Positions 51,646-61,230 of a DNA stretch of 64,000 nt are shown here, piece by piece. Origin of the DNA: Candidatus Saccharimonadota bacterium (GTDB taxonomy: Bacteria > Patescibacteriota > Saccharimonadia > Saccharimonadales > UBA4665); NCBI GenBank assembly GCA_024635495.1, contig JAGXIT010000005.1, forward strand, positions 62,001 to 126,000, written 5' to 3'. The position numbers and the translations under genes are program-made. The notes beneath the pieces were generated by a model, which saw only the letters and a list, made by a program, of their open reading frames with translations, did not search any database and was not told the origin of the DNA. How positions within the stretch are numbered: position 1 is the first letter of the stretch; each line of letters starts with the position of its first letter.

Positions 51646-52245
51646 CTACTGTAAGTACCTGGTAACACCCCATCGGTACAGTGCCGTACCGACGAAGAGC
51701 GCAAAGAATACAATTGCCGCAACAAGGGTTAGTCCCGCTGTGTCAGGTGACCAACGAGGTGAGACGAAATCGAACTTATAGAGGCTGTCAGGGATTGGCG
51801 TCAATTGGATGCCACGCGCAGCCATATAGTTTTGGGTGCAAGAGATTAACTCCTCGGCAGTCGTCGCACCGCTCGCTTTACAGGAGCGCTCTGCGGCACC
51901 GTACAGCTTACCGTTGTTCTCACCGAGTTTCTTCTGCTGAGCCTGCTGGAGGCGCTCGTAGGTGTACTTGAGCTGTATTGGCGGCCGAACGGCATTTGGG
52001 CCTGATGCCAAGCTAGTGTTCATGTGATTAAAAACGTATGAACGCAAATCGTAGAGTGCCCCTTCGACATCGCCAGCATCTTCGTCAGCCTGATAAACTG
52101 TATCGCGTAGTTCTATCATTCGTTCATTGTTGTGCCGCAAAGAGACCAGACTAACACCGCCAAGGATGAGTGCAGTGACAAGAAAATAGACTGGATGAAT
52201 TTTACGTGTGTAGCGCCAGATATGATGTAGTTTTCGTTTATTCAT
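51646..52245 (-). CDS. Hypothetical membrane protein with large exported loop
   Basis: 199 aa. Basic N-terminus (MNKRKLHHIWRYTRKIHPVY), helix at about 20-36, helical exported part containing AGDVEGALYDLRSYVFNHMN and two Cys, and a second helix near 168-190. The overall form resembles a four-helix sensor domain without signalling output. Divergent from murC. Function unknown. Confidence 0.7.
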   Translation of the reverse strand: MNKRKLHHIWRYTRKIHPVYFLVTALILGGVSLVSLRHNNERMIELRDTVYQADEDAGDVEGALYDLRSYVFNHMNTSLASGPNAVRPPIQLKYTYERLQQAQQKKLGENNGKLYGAAERSCKASGATTAEELISCTQNYMAARGIQLTPIPDSLYKFDFVSPRWSPDTAGLTLVAAIVFFALFVGTALYRWGVTRYLQ

Positions 52246-52323
52246 AATGCCTATGATTATAACAGGCGCCGACTACGTATTCGCTACTTGATAGTTACCG
52301 GCCTATACCTGATACTTATAGCT

Positions 52324-53613
52324 ATGCACATCTATTTTTCTGGCATCGGCGGAACCGGCATTGGGCCACTTGCGTTGGTTGCAAAGCAGCTTGGCTATCA
52401 TGTGTCAGGCTCTGACAAACAAAATTCTTTATATATCGAATATCTGAAAAAACACAATATCCACAATATCACCATCGGCCAAACATACGAATCTATTCAG
52501 GCTACTCACCAACAGCAACCGATTGATATGTTTGTATACTCAAGCGCGGTTGCTATCGAGCAGCCGAATGCGCCTGAATTTCAATTCTGCAAAGAGCACA
52601 GCATCCCGATGAGCAAACGCGACGAATTACTTAATCAAATCCTTCGCGAGAAGGATATCCCATTGATTGCGATAGCGGGCACTCACGGCAAGACGACGAC
52701 CACCGCGATGACCATCTGGTTATTGCAACAGCTCAACATTCCGATTGGCTACATTCTACCTGCAAAAAGTAGCTTCGCCGAGATGGGTGCCTACGAGTCA
52801 GCTGCGAAATATTTCGTCTATGAATGCGATGAATATGATCGTAACTTCTTGCAATTTCACTCTGAAATAAGCCTCATCACCGGTGTTGACTGGGATCACC
52901 CCGACATTTATCCGACCCGAGAAGACTACTATCAAGCGTTCCGAGATTTTATACAACAAAGTCACACCAGCGTACTCTGGCGAAGCGATGTTATACGCTT
53001 GGGTGGCGAAGCCACTCAAGAGGATGTAGTTCTCGATGACGACACTCCAGTGCTCGATGCGATCCAGTTGGTTGGCGCGGTCAATCGCCGCAATGCATGG
53101 CAAGTCGCCCAGGCGATACACCAACTGACTAATCATCCAGTCGATGAATTGCTCGGCCATCTAGAGAAATTCCCGGGAGTTTCACGTCGATTTGAGCAAA
53201 TCGCACCACGTCTTTACTCTGATTATGCCCACACAGCTCCGAAGATAGCCGGTGCATTGCAGCTTGGCCACGAAGTCGCAGCAGACAACCTCGTCGTTGT
53301 CTACGAAGGCCTTCACAACACCAGACAGCATTTCATTCGGGATGATTTGGTGCACTTATTTGACGGTGTCAAAAAGCTCTACATCGTGCCGAGCTATCTC
53401 GCCCGCGAAGACGAATCTCTCGAGCTGCTCACGCCCGAAAAATTACGAGAGCTCCTAAGCAACGAGATACGGGTAAAAACCGAGCCAACAGGGCTTAATG
53501 ATAGTCTCAAGCAAGCTATTCGAGTACATATAGAGCATGGTGATACTGTCCTCTGTCTCACCGCCGGTGGTGGTGGCAGCCTAGATGAGTGGCTACGCGA
53601 ACAGTTTGTCTAG
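52324..53613 (+). CDS. murC: UDP-N-acetylmuramate--L-alanine ligase (MurC-like Mur ligase)
   Basis: 429 aa. N-terminal Rossmann domain YFSGIGGTGIGPLALVAKQL, ATP loop IAIAGTHGKTTTTAMTIWLL, central EC-DEYDRNFLQFH and ITGVDWDHPDIYPT, C-terminal domain with FPGVSRRFEQI and SDYAHTAPKIAGAL. Adds L-alanine to UDP-MurNAc; Mpl-type recycling ligase is an alternative. The start at 52324 follows GATACT by 7 nt and lies just before the glycine loop, so the open frame from 52288 is not used. Confidence 0.88.
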   Translation: MHIYFSGIGGTGIGPLALVAKQLGYHVSGSDKQNSLYIEYLKKHNIHNITIGQTYESIQATHQQQPIDMFVYSSAVAIEQPNAPEFQFCKEHSIPMSKRDELLNQILREKDIPLIAIAGTHGKTTTTAMTIWLLQQLNIPIGYILPAKSSFAEMGAYESAAKYFVYECDEYDRNFLQFHSEISLITGVDWDHPDIYPTREDYYQAFRDFIQQSHTSVLWRSDVIRLGGEATQEDVVLDDDTPVLDAIQLVGAVNRRNAWQVAQAIHQLTNHPVDELLGHLEKFPGVSRRFEQIAPRLYSDYAHTAPKIAGALQLGHEVAADNLVVVYEGLHNTRQHFIRDDLVHLFDGVKKLYIVPSYLAREDESLELLTPEKLRELLSNEIRVKTEPTGLNDSLKQAIRVHIEHGDTVLCLTAGGGGSLDEWLREQFV

Positions 53614-53633
53614 TTTGGTAGTGTCTTTCGGCC

Positions 53634-54845
53634 TCATGATTTCGAGTCGAGCGCAGGAAAACGTTCGCTTCTTATCATCAATGCAGCAGCTGCGGCGATC
53701 GCGAAGCCGATGATAAGCACCGTCTTGTCCCCTATGCTGGTGGCGAGAATAGTCAGAATCCACCAGATTGAGGCACGGCTGAGATTACCGAAAACCTCAA
53801 GCGCAGTGACGTACTCGGTTCGTAAATTTTTCAACTCATCTGGTCGTCCATAAAAACCCTTGAGATACGGTAGCCGATACCCGGTCGAGGTTATTTCATA
53901 GGTAACATTCGTCAGAAAAGCTGGCCAGAGCGAACCAACGAATGGGCGAAGCATATGCAGACCAGCCGTGGTTACACTCGAAATTCGCAGTAGTCGACGG
54001 CTTCGTTTTTTGTCAATAAATTTTCCGATAACGTGCGCAGTTATGATTGATGCGATAACTGACACAGAGGAGATTGCGCCAAGCTTCGCGTAGACACTAC
54101 CCGATAGCGCAAAGAGCGCTATATACAGAGACCATATATTTAATGACAAACTATTTTCGATACTCAGGCCAAAATAGGAGGTAAAATCTCGTTTTAGTCG
54201 GTGAAACGGTAATCGGTGAAAATCTAGTCGAAAGTGAATCTTTACTGGTTCTGCCGTACGAAACAGTGGCCAAAGGCTGGCTATCAAGATGACCGATGCG
54301 ATGATAAATATATACCGTGGACCGAGCAAAGTACCAGCTACACCTCCTATCAGTGGCCCAGCGATTGCGGCAATCTTCTGGAATATCTGCATATTACTCA
54401 GTTCTTTACCGACATGCACAATGTGCTTTATCTTCGAGAATTCAACGTGATAGGCGATGAAGTAAAAGCTGCTCGAAATACCAATCATCATGCCGATAGA
54501 CCACAATGGCCAATGGTACTCCGGTAGAGTCAGCAATAGCGACGAGGCTATAATCTGTGCAAAACAAGCCACAATCATAGAGTGTTTTGGGCCGAAGCGA
54601 GCGACAAAATAGCTCGCCAATACGTCGGTGATAACCCTGACTGAAAATATGATGCCAAAAAAGGCAAAAATCATATACAGCGGAAAGCCTTCTTGATAGA
54701 GGTAGAATGGGATGAATACCATCAATACGCTCACAGCAAATACGCGCAACATCGTACTAATATACAACTCCGTTAGCTCATTAAATCCAGCGTCTCGCCA
54801 GAAGTGTCGGCGTCTAAGGATACGTTCAAGGGCTTTTTTTATCAT
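53634..54845 (-). CDS. MFS-type transporter
   Basis: 403 aa with about eleven to twelve hydrophobic helices in two halves, separated by a basic loop (HFRLDFHRLPFHRLKRDFTS). Features include FFGIIFSVRVITDVLASYFV and GPLIGGVAGTLLGPRYIFII. Substrate unknown. Converges with murC with a 20-bp gap. Confidence 0.8.
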   Translation of the reverse strand: MIKKALERILRRRHFWRDAGFNELTELYISTMLRVFAVSVLMVFIPFYLYQEGFPLYMIFAFFGIIFSVRVITDVLASYFVARFGPKHSMIVACFAQIIASSLLLTLPEYHWPLWSIGMMIGISSSFYFIAYHVEFSKIKHIVHVGKELSNMQIFQKIAAIAGPLIGGVAGTLLGPRYIFIIASVILIASLWPLFRTAEPVKIHFRLDFHRLPFHRLKRDFTSYFGLSIENSLSLNIWSLYIALFALSGSVYAKLGAISSVSVIASIITAHVIGKFIDKKRSRRLLRISSVTTAGLHMLRPFVGSLWPAFLTNVTYEITSTGYRLPYLKGFYGRPDELKNLRTEYVTALEVFGNLSRASIWWILTILATSIGDKTVLIIGFAIAAAAALMIRSERFPALDSKS

Positions 54846-54908
54846 ATTTGTGTTGCTTTATTCAGGCTAACTATAGCACATGTCCGACCTAAATTGCTGC
54901 CCTTCAGC

Positions 54909-56378
54909 CTATCGTATGACTACAAAAAGCCCGACTACCAAGACTATCAACACCACTAGCCACACAACCGTGGCGAGCGGAGTACTCGGCGGCGTTGTTA
55001 TGGTCTGGAATGCAGACTTCTTAGTAGATGTTGGCTTCACTGCGTCCTGCTCGATGTCAGTAGTAGCAGACCCGGGTGTGTATTCTTGGCCTTCTGCATC
55101 ATGCTGATCTTGGATTGCGGCGGCAACAAGCGCAACTTCTCCCGCAGTCTCGTTCACTGGTTGTCTCGGGGCTGACTCGTGCTTCCGTTCCTGGTAATAT
55201 TCATGTCCATATTCTATGCTGCCGTTCTCGACCGCCTTACCCTGCTTGTCGACTTCTATAGAATGCCAAGCGCTTTGCTCGACATGATGGTCCTTCGGAA
55301 TGTGCAATTGTTCTTGCCCCGATTCGACTTCTGGTAGTTGCTGCGGCGCCTCTTTGGCCTTTTTTTCCTTTTCGGCAGTAGCTTGAGCCAGCTGTTGCTC
55401 ACGTTTGGTTTGTTCGTGTGCTGCTACTTCGCGCTCTTGCGCTTTACGTGCCGTAGCATAATCTTGCTCAAGTCGTTCGACACGTTTTTCTTGATTTATC
55501 TGCTCTTTTTTGTATTGTTTTTCGCGCTTTTTCTCGCGCCGTTTATGGCGGAAATGCTCGATACCACCACCGAGAAGCAGGCCTGAAAAAACCCCTTCTC
55601 GACGACCCCTCTGTCGCTCACTCCAAGCAGCATCTTCAGCTATTTTGCGTATACTCTCTGGCTGTGGTGCAGGTAGCGATGTTTCTTGTGAAGGTGCATG
55701 GGCTGGAGGTGAATTGTACGTCGGTGGCTGGAATTCATTGTGTCGAGGATTGGGCACAGAAGGGAACGAGGGCAACGTATCGCCAGTACTAGTTTCTGGA
55801 GTGCGTTCAGGCACAGGAATTGGTGGTGGCGTAAATTCATGAGCAGCCTCACTCGTCGCACGAATCGGCTCAGTTTCGTCAGTCTCAGGTAGTATCTCCA
55901 TGATAGCTGGCGCTGATTCATAGACATCATCCGCTATTTCAAGGGCCTGGTCTATGATTTCCTCATCGCGAGCCTCAGGCACTTGCTCTACTTCGTGAAG
56001 AGAGATTTCCTGCCCCACCGAAAGATCTTCTGCTATGCTTTGGACGTATTGATCCTCTAGCGTTTCTTGAAATTCTACTGGCGTTTCAGCTGTCGACTCA
56101 TCTTCGTTAGATTCTTCGACACTACTCTCTTCATTGCCCTGTGCTTGCCCCTGCTCTTCTGTTTTTTCTGGTCCGGACGTTAGTTTTTCTAGCAGTGTCT
56201 GCTCAGATATCACTTCTGCAGATTTCTCTTTGGGCAGTTCGATTGTTGGCTTTTCTGACTCAGGACGGCTAATCGGCAATGGGACGTTTAACTTCTTGCG
56301 GGTGCGTTTCGACTTACCGTCTTTATTTTCGGAATCATCGTTTTCGAAGTCGTCATGAAAGTTAGGGCCTTTTTCCAT
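54909..56378 (-). CDS. Large acidic tail-anchored protein with basic coiled coil
   Basis: 489 aa. Residues 1-240 are Glu/Ser/Pro-rich and predicted disordered; 250-345 form a charged coiled coil (HKRREKKREKQYKKEQINQE) preceded by the Gly hinge GVFSGLLLGGGIEHFRHKRR; one C-terminal membrane helix. This architecture recurs in Saccharibacteria, with no function assigned. TATTAT lies 7 nt before the ATG. The same tail-anchor design is used by 57021-57533. Confidence 0.75.
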   Translation of the reverse strand: MEKGPNFHDDFENDDSENKDGKSKRTRKKLNVPLPISRPESEKPTIELPKEKSAEVISEQTLLEKLTSGPEKTEEQGQAQGNEESSVEESNEDESTAETPVEFQETLEDQYVQSIAEDLSVGQEISLHEVEQVPEARDEEIIDQALEIADDVYESAPAIMEILPETDETEPIRATSEAAHEFTPPPIPVPERTPETSTGDTLPSFPSVPNPRHNEFQPPTYNSPPAHAPSQETSLPAPQPESIRKIAEDAAWSERQRGRREGVFSGLLLGGGIEHFRHKRREKKREKQYKKEQINQEKRVERLEQDYATARKAQEREVAAHEQTKREQQLAQATAEKEKKAKEAPQQLPEVESGQEQLHIPKDHHVEQSAWHSIEVDKQGKAVENGSIEYGHEYYQERKHESAPRQPVNETAGEVALVAAAIQDQHDAEGQEYTPGSATTDIEQDAVKPTSTKKSAFQTITTPPSTPLATVVWLVVLIVLVVGLFVVIR

Positions 56379-56425
56379 TACCTATATAATAAAATTTTTC
56401 CGGCTAGATAGCCATGCTCTAGTCG

Positions 56426-57019
56426 TTATGATGTGATTTTACCTGTCTCGTCTATGTCGATGGCACCCCGACGAACTATCTCAATTGCATCGTCAATCAC
56501 CCGGATGATTGTAGAAGCAGGGCGCTCGGCGAGCGAACCACCATCAACATAGAAATCGATAGCGTTACCGAAAGAAGCTTGGGCCTGCTCAAGCGTTTCT
56601 GCCACCGGTGCACCAGGTAGATTTGCACTCGTGGTCATTAGCGGGCCAGCTGTCGTTAGAAAGCGCCCCAACGGCTTGTCTGCTGGTATTCGCACGGCAA
56701 GTGAGTGCAAGCCCATATGTAGATAGCTGAGCTCATCGCCACACGGGATGATAATGCTGAGTGGATTCGGCCAATAGTGCTCGACTGCTGATAAATAACG
56801 CTTCTTCATACCCAGTTCCGTGAGTTGGACAATCGAAGCAGCCAGCACAGTGCCCGGTTGGTTGCTACGTGGTTTGATAGTAAATAGTCGCTCGACTGCT
56901 TCTGGACTACCAGCCGAACATACCAAGCCGTACACCGTATCGGTGGGCAGTACACCTACCGCGCCATTTTTGACGAGCGACAACAACTTTTTATCTTCGA
57001 GAGACTGAAATACTTGCAT
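56426..57019 (-). CDS. TsaC/Sua5/YrdC family threonylcarbamoyl-AMP synthase
   Basis: 197 aa. GVLPTDTVYGLVCSAGSPEA (substrate pocket), IKPRSNQPGTVLAAS, RIPADKPLGRFLTTAGPLMT followed by TSANLPGAPVAET, and PASTIIRV. Makes threonylcarbamoyl-AMP for the t6A37 modification of ANN-decoding tRNAs, such as those for Lys, Met and Ile seen here. Starts within 2 nt of the preceding stop and has AAGGGATAG ahead: an operon with 57021-57533. Confidence 0.92.
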   Translation of the reverse strand: MQVFQSLEDKKLLSLVKNGAVGVLPTDTVYGLVCSAGSPEAVERLFTIKPRSNQPGTVLAASIVQLTELGMKKRYLSAVEHYWPNPLSIIIPCGDELSYLHMGLHSLAVRIPADKPLGRFLTTAGPLMTTSANLPGAPVAETLEQAQASFGNAIDFYVDGGSLAERPASTIIRVIDDAIEIVRRGAIDIDETGKITS

Positions 57020-57020
57020 G

Positions 57021-57533
57021 CTATCCCTTGAGATACACGTAGGTTGCCGCAGCAGAAAGTACTATGAATACTATAACAGCGAATACGATGACGCCGACTG
57101 GAGTGGTGCTCTGTGATTTTTCTTTCGGTGGTTTAGCCGGAGCTGACTTTTTGGCCTCAGCAGGCTTGGTAGCTTTTTGGCTAGCTTCAGTTGCGGGCGC
57201 TGGGGTTGGTGATGGCTGTTCGGCTGTAGCAGCCGGCTCTTTTTGAACAGGCGCTTCTACGTTGGCTTGATCTGAAGCTTGAGATTCATCCTGCGCCGGT
57301 GGCGGCACAATGTCCATCACTGGTTCTTGGATTGGATTAGCGTTTGGTGCTTCGGGGTTTGCTGGCAACTCTTGAGGTACTGGAGACTCCGGAGCTTGCG
57401 TAGGTACAGGCTGTTCCGTAGCTTGCACATCGGGCAGTACGGGGTCAACTGATGGCGCTTGGAGCTCTGCGTCGGGGCTATTCGCTGGCGCTTGTGGCTC
57501 ACTTGGTTGTGGGGGCTTGATATCGTTATCCAT
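57021..57533 (-). CDS. Pro/Ala/Glu-rich tail-anchored protein
   Basis: 170 aa. Disordered Pro/Gln/Ala-rich stretch for 140 residues, a Lys/Pro-rich segment (KSAPAKPPKEKSQSTTPVG), and a C-terminal helix VIVFAVIVFIVLSAAATYVY. Not recognised as a family; could be a cell-surface or cytoplasmic tether. TATAAT lies 8 nt before the ATG. Confidence 0.75.
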   Translation of the reverse strand: MDNDIKPPQPSEPQAPANSPDAELQAPSVDPVLPDVQATEQPVPTQAPESPVPQELPANPEAPNANPIQEPVMDIVPPPAQDESQASDQANVEAPVQKEPAATAEQPSPTPAPATEASQKATKPAEAKKSAPAKPPKEKSQSTTPVGVIVFAVIVFIVLSAAATYVYLKG

Positions 57534-57550
57534 TGCTAGCTATTATACCA

Positions 57551-58375
57551 TTAGGCTAACGTATAGTTCTGCCCTTTTGAGGAGATAAGCCCTTCTGTCG
57601 TCAGCTCACCGAGTACAACAGTGATCCGCTCGTCATCTATCTCTTGGCGTAGCTCTGACTTAGTGCGGGGTTTTTCGGCCAAGAGCTTGATTATTTTACC
57701 TCTGACTTGCCGCCTTGAGCCTTCAAATTTTGATTGCTTTGCATAGTGCTTACTCTGCGAGTTGTTACGCACCTGTGTCTTGAGCCATGAACCATAATCC
57801 ATCAATGCCCAGTAAAATTCACGGGGCTGCTCACGGTCAAGCGTCTCGGCGAGTATAGCTTCGATAGCAGCATCAGGCACTTCAGCCGCATCGGCAAAAA
57901 AGTGATGCAAATAGACAGTACGGATATTGGTTTCGATAAAGACGACTGGCTGATTGAAGACATAGGCGAGTATCGCGCCAGCTGTGTTTTTGCCAATCCC
58001 GGGTAACGCTACGAGTTCTGGAATATTTTGCGGAAATCCCGTCTCGGCAATGCTGCGAGCGGCTTGCCAAAGAAACTTGGCTCTGCGGTTATAGCCAAGC
58101 CCTTGCCACTGCGTCAATACCGCGCCAAGCTCGACGGCCGCGAGCGTTTTTGCGTCAGGAAAACGTCCGAGAAACGCCTCATATTTTAGCACTACCCTAC
58201 CGACTTGCGTTTGCTGGAGCATCAGCTCACTGACCATCACTTTGTATGGGTCAAATGAGCCGTCTTGCTCAGATTGTCGCCACGGCAAATCATCTCGCCC
58301 AAGTGCGGCATACTGTTTCCAAAGCGTCTCAAGAAATAGTTGTTTTTGACTCGTAGATAACTCTGGCAGGTTCAC
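57551..58375 (-). CDS. mutY: Adenine glycosylase MutY-like, without Fe-S cluster
   Basis: 274 aa. HhH-GPD fold with PWRQSEQDGSFDPYKVMVSE then LMLQQTQVGRVV (catalytic Glu50), GLGYNRRAK, and the HhH LPGIGKNTAGAILAYVF. The residue matching the catalytic Asp138 of E. coli is Glu148 (VVFIETNIRTVY). The 4Fe-4S loop is replaced by QVRNNSQSKHYAKQSKFEGS, and the protein has no Cys at all. Instead of the Nudix-like domain the C-terminus is a small winged helix (KIIKLLAEKPRTKSELRQEI). GTG start, with TAAGAT 6 nt ahead. Confidence 0.85.
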   Translation of the reverse strand: MNLPELSTSQKQLFLETLWKQYAALGRDDLPWRQSEQDGSFDPYKVMVSELMLQQTQVGRVVLKYEAFLGRFPDAKTLAAVELGAVLTQWQGLGYNRRAKFLWQAARSIAETGFPQNIPELVALPGIGKNTAGAILAYVFNQPVVFIETNIRTVYLHHFFADAAEVPDAAIEAILAETLDREQPREFYWALMDYGSWLKTQVRNNSQSKHYAKQSKFEGSRRQVRGKIIKLLAEKPRTKSELRQEIDDERITVVLGELTTEGLISSKGQNYTLA

Positions 58376-58404
58376 GTCTTCATCTTAACATTTGAAGGGT
58401 TACC

Positions 58405-60372
58405 CTATCGAATATTCGTCAGGCTGACTTCGGCAATCTTCACTGGGTCGCCACCATCGATATTCACGGCGTAATCGGCCACCTCATTGCTGTTTGCTAC
58501 ACGGTAGACGACGGTCCTGTTATTGAGCCAGTAGAGTGGTGCCTGCAAGCTTCGCTGCGTAGTAATCTCTGCATCTGTTGCTATCGAATCTTCTACGTTG
58601 TGGGCAAGTAGGACACCATTGGTATCTCGTGCATCAACCCAGGCACTCGTCTTACCGTCTGGACTATCGACATAGTAGCGTGTCGTATAGGTATCAGATG
58701 GCGTCGTCTTTGTCGGTGCAGATTGACCGATAGTGTACTCGTACCACGTGCTTGGTGTTTGCAACTTCATCAGGTTATATTCCGTACGCATAAGCGACCA
58801 GAAGGATGCTTTGGCAAGTGTTTTTTTGCTCGAGCCATCGATATCCACTTGCGCAAAAACCGTTTTCTCACTCGACGATGAAGTATGTGAAACATAGTAG
58901 AGTGTTGAGCCGATAAGCTGTGTTGAGTAGCCGAAGCTATTACCGTTAGCCAGCTGGAAGCGTTCGCCATTCTTCGTATCATAGGCTATGATCTTCATTC
59001 GGCTCGGATTGCCCGCACTGGTGCCTGACACGATCTGTTGGTAGATGAGCATATCTCCACGCCAGCCAAGTAATTGAGCCTGCTCGACATGGTCAATCGT
59101 GGTCATATCACCCGTCGTAACATCGACGATATTAAGTGCTGTCAGTAAATAGCCGTCGCTATTTCGCTGATCATCCCGTGTTGAGGCGACCGCAACTTTT
59201 TTGCCGTCTGGGCTTGGCAGCGTAGCCATAGATTGCCCTTCTCGGCCTGTACCTGCCAGTAGCACAGCTTTATCCTGTCCATCGATATACGTTTTGTACA
59301 CATCGTACTTACCGCTCACTTTACTGACGTAGATTGCGTGCAGGCTCGGTATTAGTTTGTGCTCGGTGATTGCAGCCAGGTCTTTCGGTACGCTCAGTGA
59401 ATCTGTGCGATAGCCATCCTTGACCGCTTCTATCTTGGTATCGGCCGAAGCATTTGCTTCAAGAGTTATGATAGCCTTGCCGTCTTTGTCGGTCTTGGCT
59501 GTCGATTCGCCGCTCGTAAGCGCAACATCCTGCACCGGCTTACCAGAGAGATAATCGGTAAATACGTAGCTGAGCTGCACGCCAACTGGCTTGAGCGTAA
59601 CATCATCGATCTCTATGATACGCATGCCGAAATTTTGATCCTGCGTATAAGTCGCAAAGGCTATCTTGCTAATCTCTATCTCTTGGTCGCCCAAACGGAT
59701 GCCGGTGACTTTTGCTTTACCTGAATCATTTGTCTTACTACTAGCATCACCCACCTGCACTACCGCATTTTGCAGCGGCAAATTGGTCGCACCATCATAA
59801 ACCGTGACGAGCATGCTCGTCCGTACACCAAACGTATTGAGCACGGCAGCGCGAATAGGCTCGACTGCGAAAAAAGTTATGATGAGCGCAAGCACTCCGA
59901 CGAGCGTGGCATAGCGAGACCATGGGTTAGTCCACCAGCCGTGCCACTTACTTTTGAGTTTCGCCCACACGGATTTCTTGGAGACAACTGGTTCTTCCTT
60001 GCTCTCGGGCAAGGCTGCGTCTGCATCACTATGCACGATATCGTCGACGGCCTTGTCGGTCGCCTCGCTCTCGACTTCAGCTGATGTGCTCAAGTCAATG
60101 TCTTCGTCTGCGTCGGCATCTATCGTCGGCTCGGCCTGCTCGGGTTCGGCTGTGGACTCACTCGATGCTTGGTCTTCTGCTGCGTCTTCGGGCATGCCAG
60201 GGATTTTGAGCGGAGGCAAATCGGATGCTGCTGTATTAATTCGTTCAGCCGATTCAGCTGGCTCAAACTGCTCGGATTCTGTGAAGTCCGGGTTCATGAT
60301 TTCCTCGACATGGTGCTCGGCTTCGAGCTCTTCGGGGTCTGGAGTTTCTACTGGTACTTGTTTCTTTGCCAT
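58405..60372 (-). CDS. Large membrane-anchored protein with Ig-like and beta-propeller-like exported domains
   Basis: 655 aa. A long acidic cytoplasmic N-terminus (about 140 aa), one membrane helix (about 155-172), two carboxypeptidase-regulatory-like domains (TVYDGATNLPLQNAVVQVGD and VFTDYLSGKPVQDVALTSGE), then about 330 residues of TolB/WD-like blades (MATLPSPDGKKVAVASTRDD). Probably displayed on the cell surface, where it may bind host or polymer. AGAAGGAT precedes the ATG. Confidence 0.8.
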   Translation of the reverse strand: MAKKQVPVETPDPEELEAEHHVEEIMNPDFTESEQFEPAESAERINTAASDLPPLKIPGMPEDAAEDQASSESTAEPEQAEPTIDADADEDIDLSTSAEVESEATDKAVDDIVHSDADAALPESKEEPVVSKKSVWAKLKSKWHGWWTNPWSRYATLVGVLALIITFFAVEPIRAAVLNTFGVRTSMLVTVYDGATNLPLQNAVVQVGDASSKTNDSGKAKVTGIRLGDQEIEISKIAFATYTQDQNFGMRIIEIDDVTLKPVGVQLSYVFTDYLSGKPVQDVALTSGESTAKTDKDGKAIITLEANASADTKIEAVKDGYRTDSLSVPKDLAAITEHKLIPSLHAIYVSKVSGKYDVYKTYIDGQDKAVLLAGTGREGQSMATLPSPDGKKVAVASTRDDQRNSDGYLLTALNIVDVTTGDMTTIDHVEQAQLLGWRGDMLIYQQIVSGTSAGNPSRMKIIAYDTKNGERFQLANGNSFGYSTQLIGSTLYYVSHTSSSSEKTVFAQVDIDGSSKKTLAKASFWSLMRTEYNLMKLQTPSTWYEYTIGQSAPTKTTPSDTYTTRYYVDSPDGKTSAWVDARDTNGVLLAHNVEDSIATDAEITTQRSLQAPLYWLNNRTVVYRVANSNEVADYAVNIDGGDPVKIAEVSLTNIR

Positions 60373-60699
60373 GGTGCTTATCCTTCTGGCAGATATTGTA
60401 CCTTGCGACCCTCCAGAATGTAAGCCTCACCCTACTCAACAGAGGTGGAAAATACCCGTGAAAACCCGTGAAAATTTATAGCCTAACTAAACAATTTATT
60501 GATTAGACGATAATTTACTATACATTCTGTGCTATTTTTCGAGAAAATATAGCACATTTGAATTTCTTTTTTTTGATCATGTACCGGCCTTAGTGTATCC
60601 ACAACAAACTTTGTGAAACTGCTATATCGAAACGATGACCGGGGGAATTCAGAAAGAGATTACTGTACTTTTTTACTTTTTTATGCCATAATTACTTTC
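60373..60699. other. 327-bp non-coding region between the membrane protein and HAD-like genes
   Basis: Contains tandem CCCGTGAAAA repeats (60455-60475) before the minus-strand gene, and a palindrome TGTGCTAT...ATAGCACA (60528-60556) of unknown use, possibly an operator or a terminator. One DnaA-box-like TATCCACA lies near 60597. CATAAT at 60687-60692 serves the next gene. No ORF supported. Confidence 0.55.
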
Positions 60700-61221
60700 A
60701 TGACAGAGACTTTGGGAGATCCAACTGCAGTTGGCTACTTTGATTATGATTCCGTGGTGCCTAGCCAGATTTCTGGCGGACGGCTACCTTTTGGTGAAAT
60801 TGTTTACATCGACAATGTAGAAGCATATTCAAAAACCATTGTTCGTGAGTTAGGCAAATTAAGTATGAGCTTCGTATGGGCTACCGAGCGAGAGCCGGAG
60901 GACTTAGAAGAATTCTTCGAGCGAGTGCCGACACTCGCTGGCTTTCCCCAGCTGGAGCTACGCCGAAACAAACGAGGCGTAGACCTTGTCCTAGACAAAG
61001 CCGCAGCAATCAAAAATGATCAAAGAGAAAATCCTCGACCATTTATATTTGTAACACCCGAGCGAGACGACGAGATTATTACGCAAGTTAAGAAAATATT
61101 GCCCGCCACGCTGCATCAGCTAATACTTACTAACCCAAATGCGGGTATTAACCTCCGTTCCTTAGGAATAATCCAAGAGTTTGACCGGTTGTATGCAAAC
61201 GTAGATCAACCGCAGGATTAA
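60700..61221 (+). CDS. HAD-like protein (HAD_SAK-type), paralogue 1
   Basis: 173 aa. Nucleophile loop VGYFDYDSVVPS retains DxD (D15, D17). SFVWATEREPEDLEEFFERV and RPFIFVTPERDDE match the same positions in the two genes that follow. The pattern resembles the HAD domain linked to Swiss Army Knife RNA-repair proteins of Actinobacteria; no ligase domain is present. CATAAT lies 7 nt before the ATG. First of three tandem paralogues. Confidence 0.65.
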   Translation: MTETLGDPTAVGYFDYDSVVPSQISGGRLPFGEIVYIDNVEAYSKTIVRELGKLSMSFVWATEREPEDLEEFFERVPTLAGFPQLELRRNKRGVDLVLDKAAAIKNDQRENPRPFIFVTPERDDEIITQVKKILPATLHQLILTNPNAGINLRSLGIIQEFDRLYANVDQPQD

Positions 61222-61230
61222 TTGCATAAT

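Noticed and set aside
60590-60610. Replication origin from a DnaA-box-like TATCCACA
   Set aside because: A single imperfect box, no dnaA or dnaN nearby.
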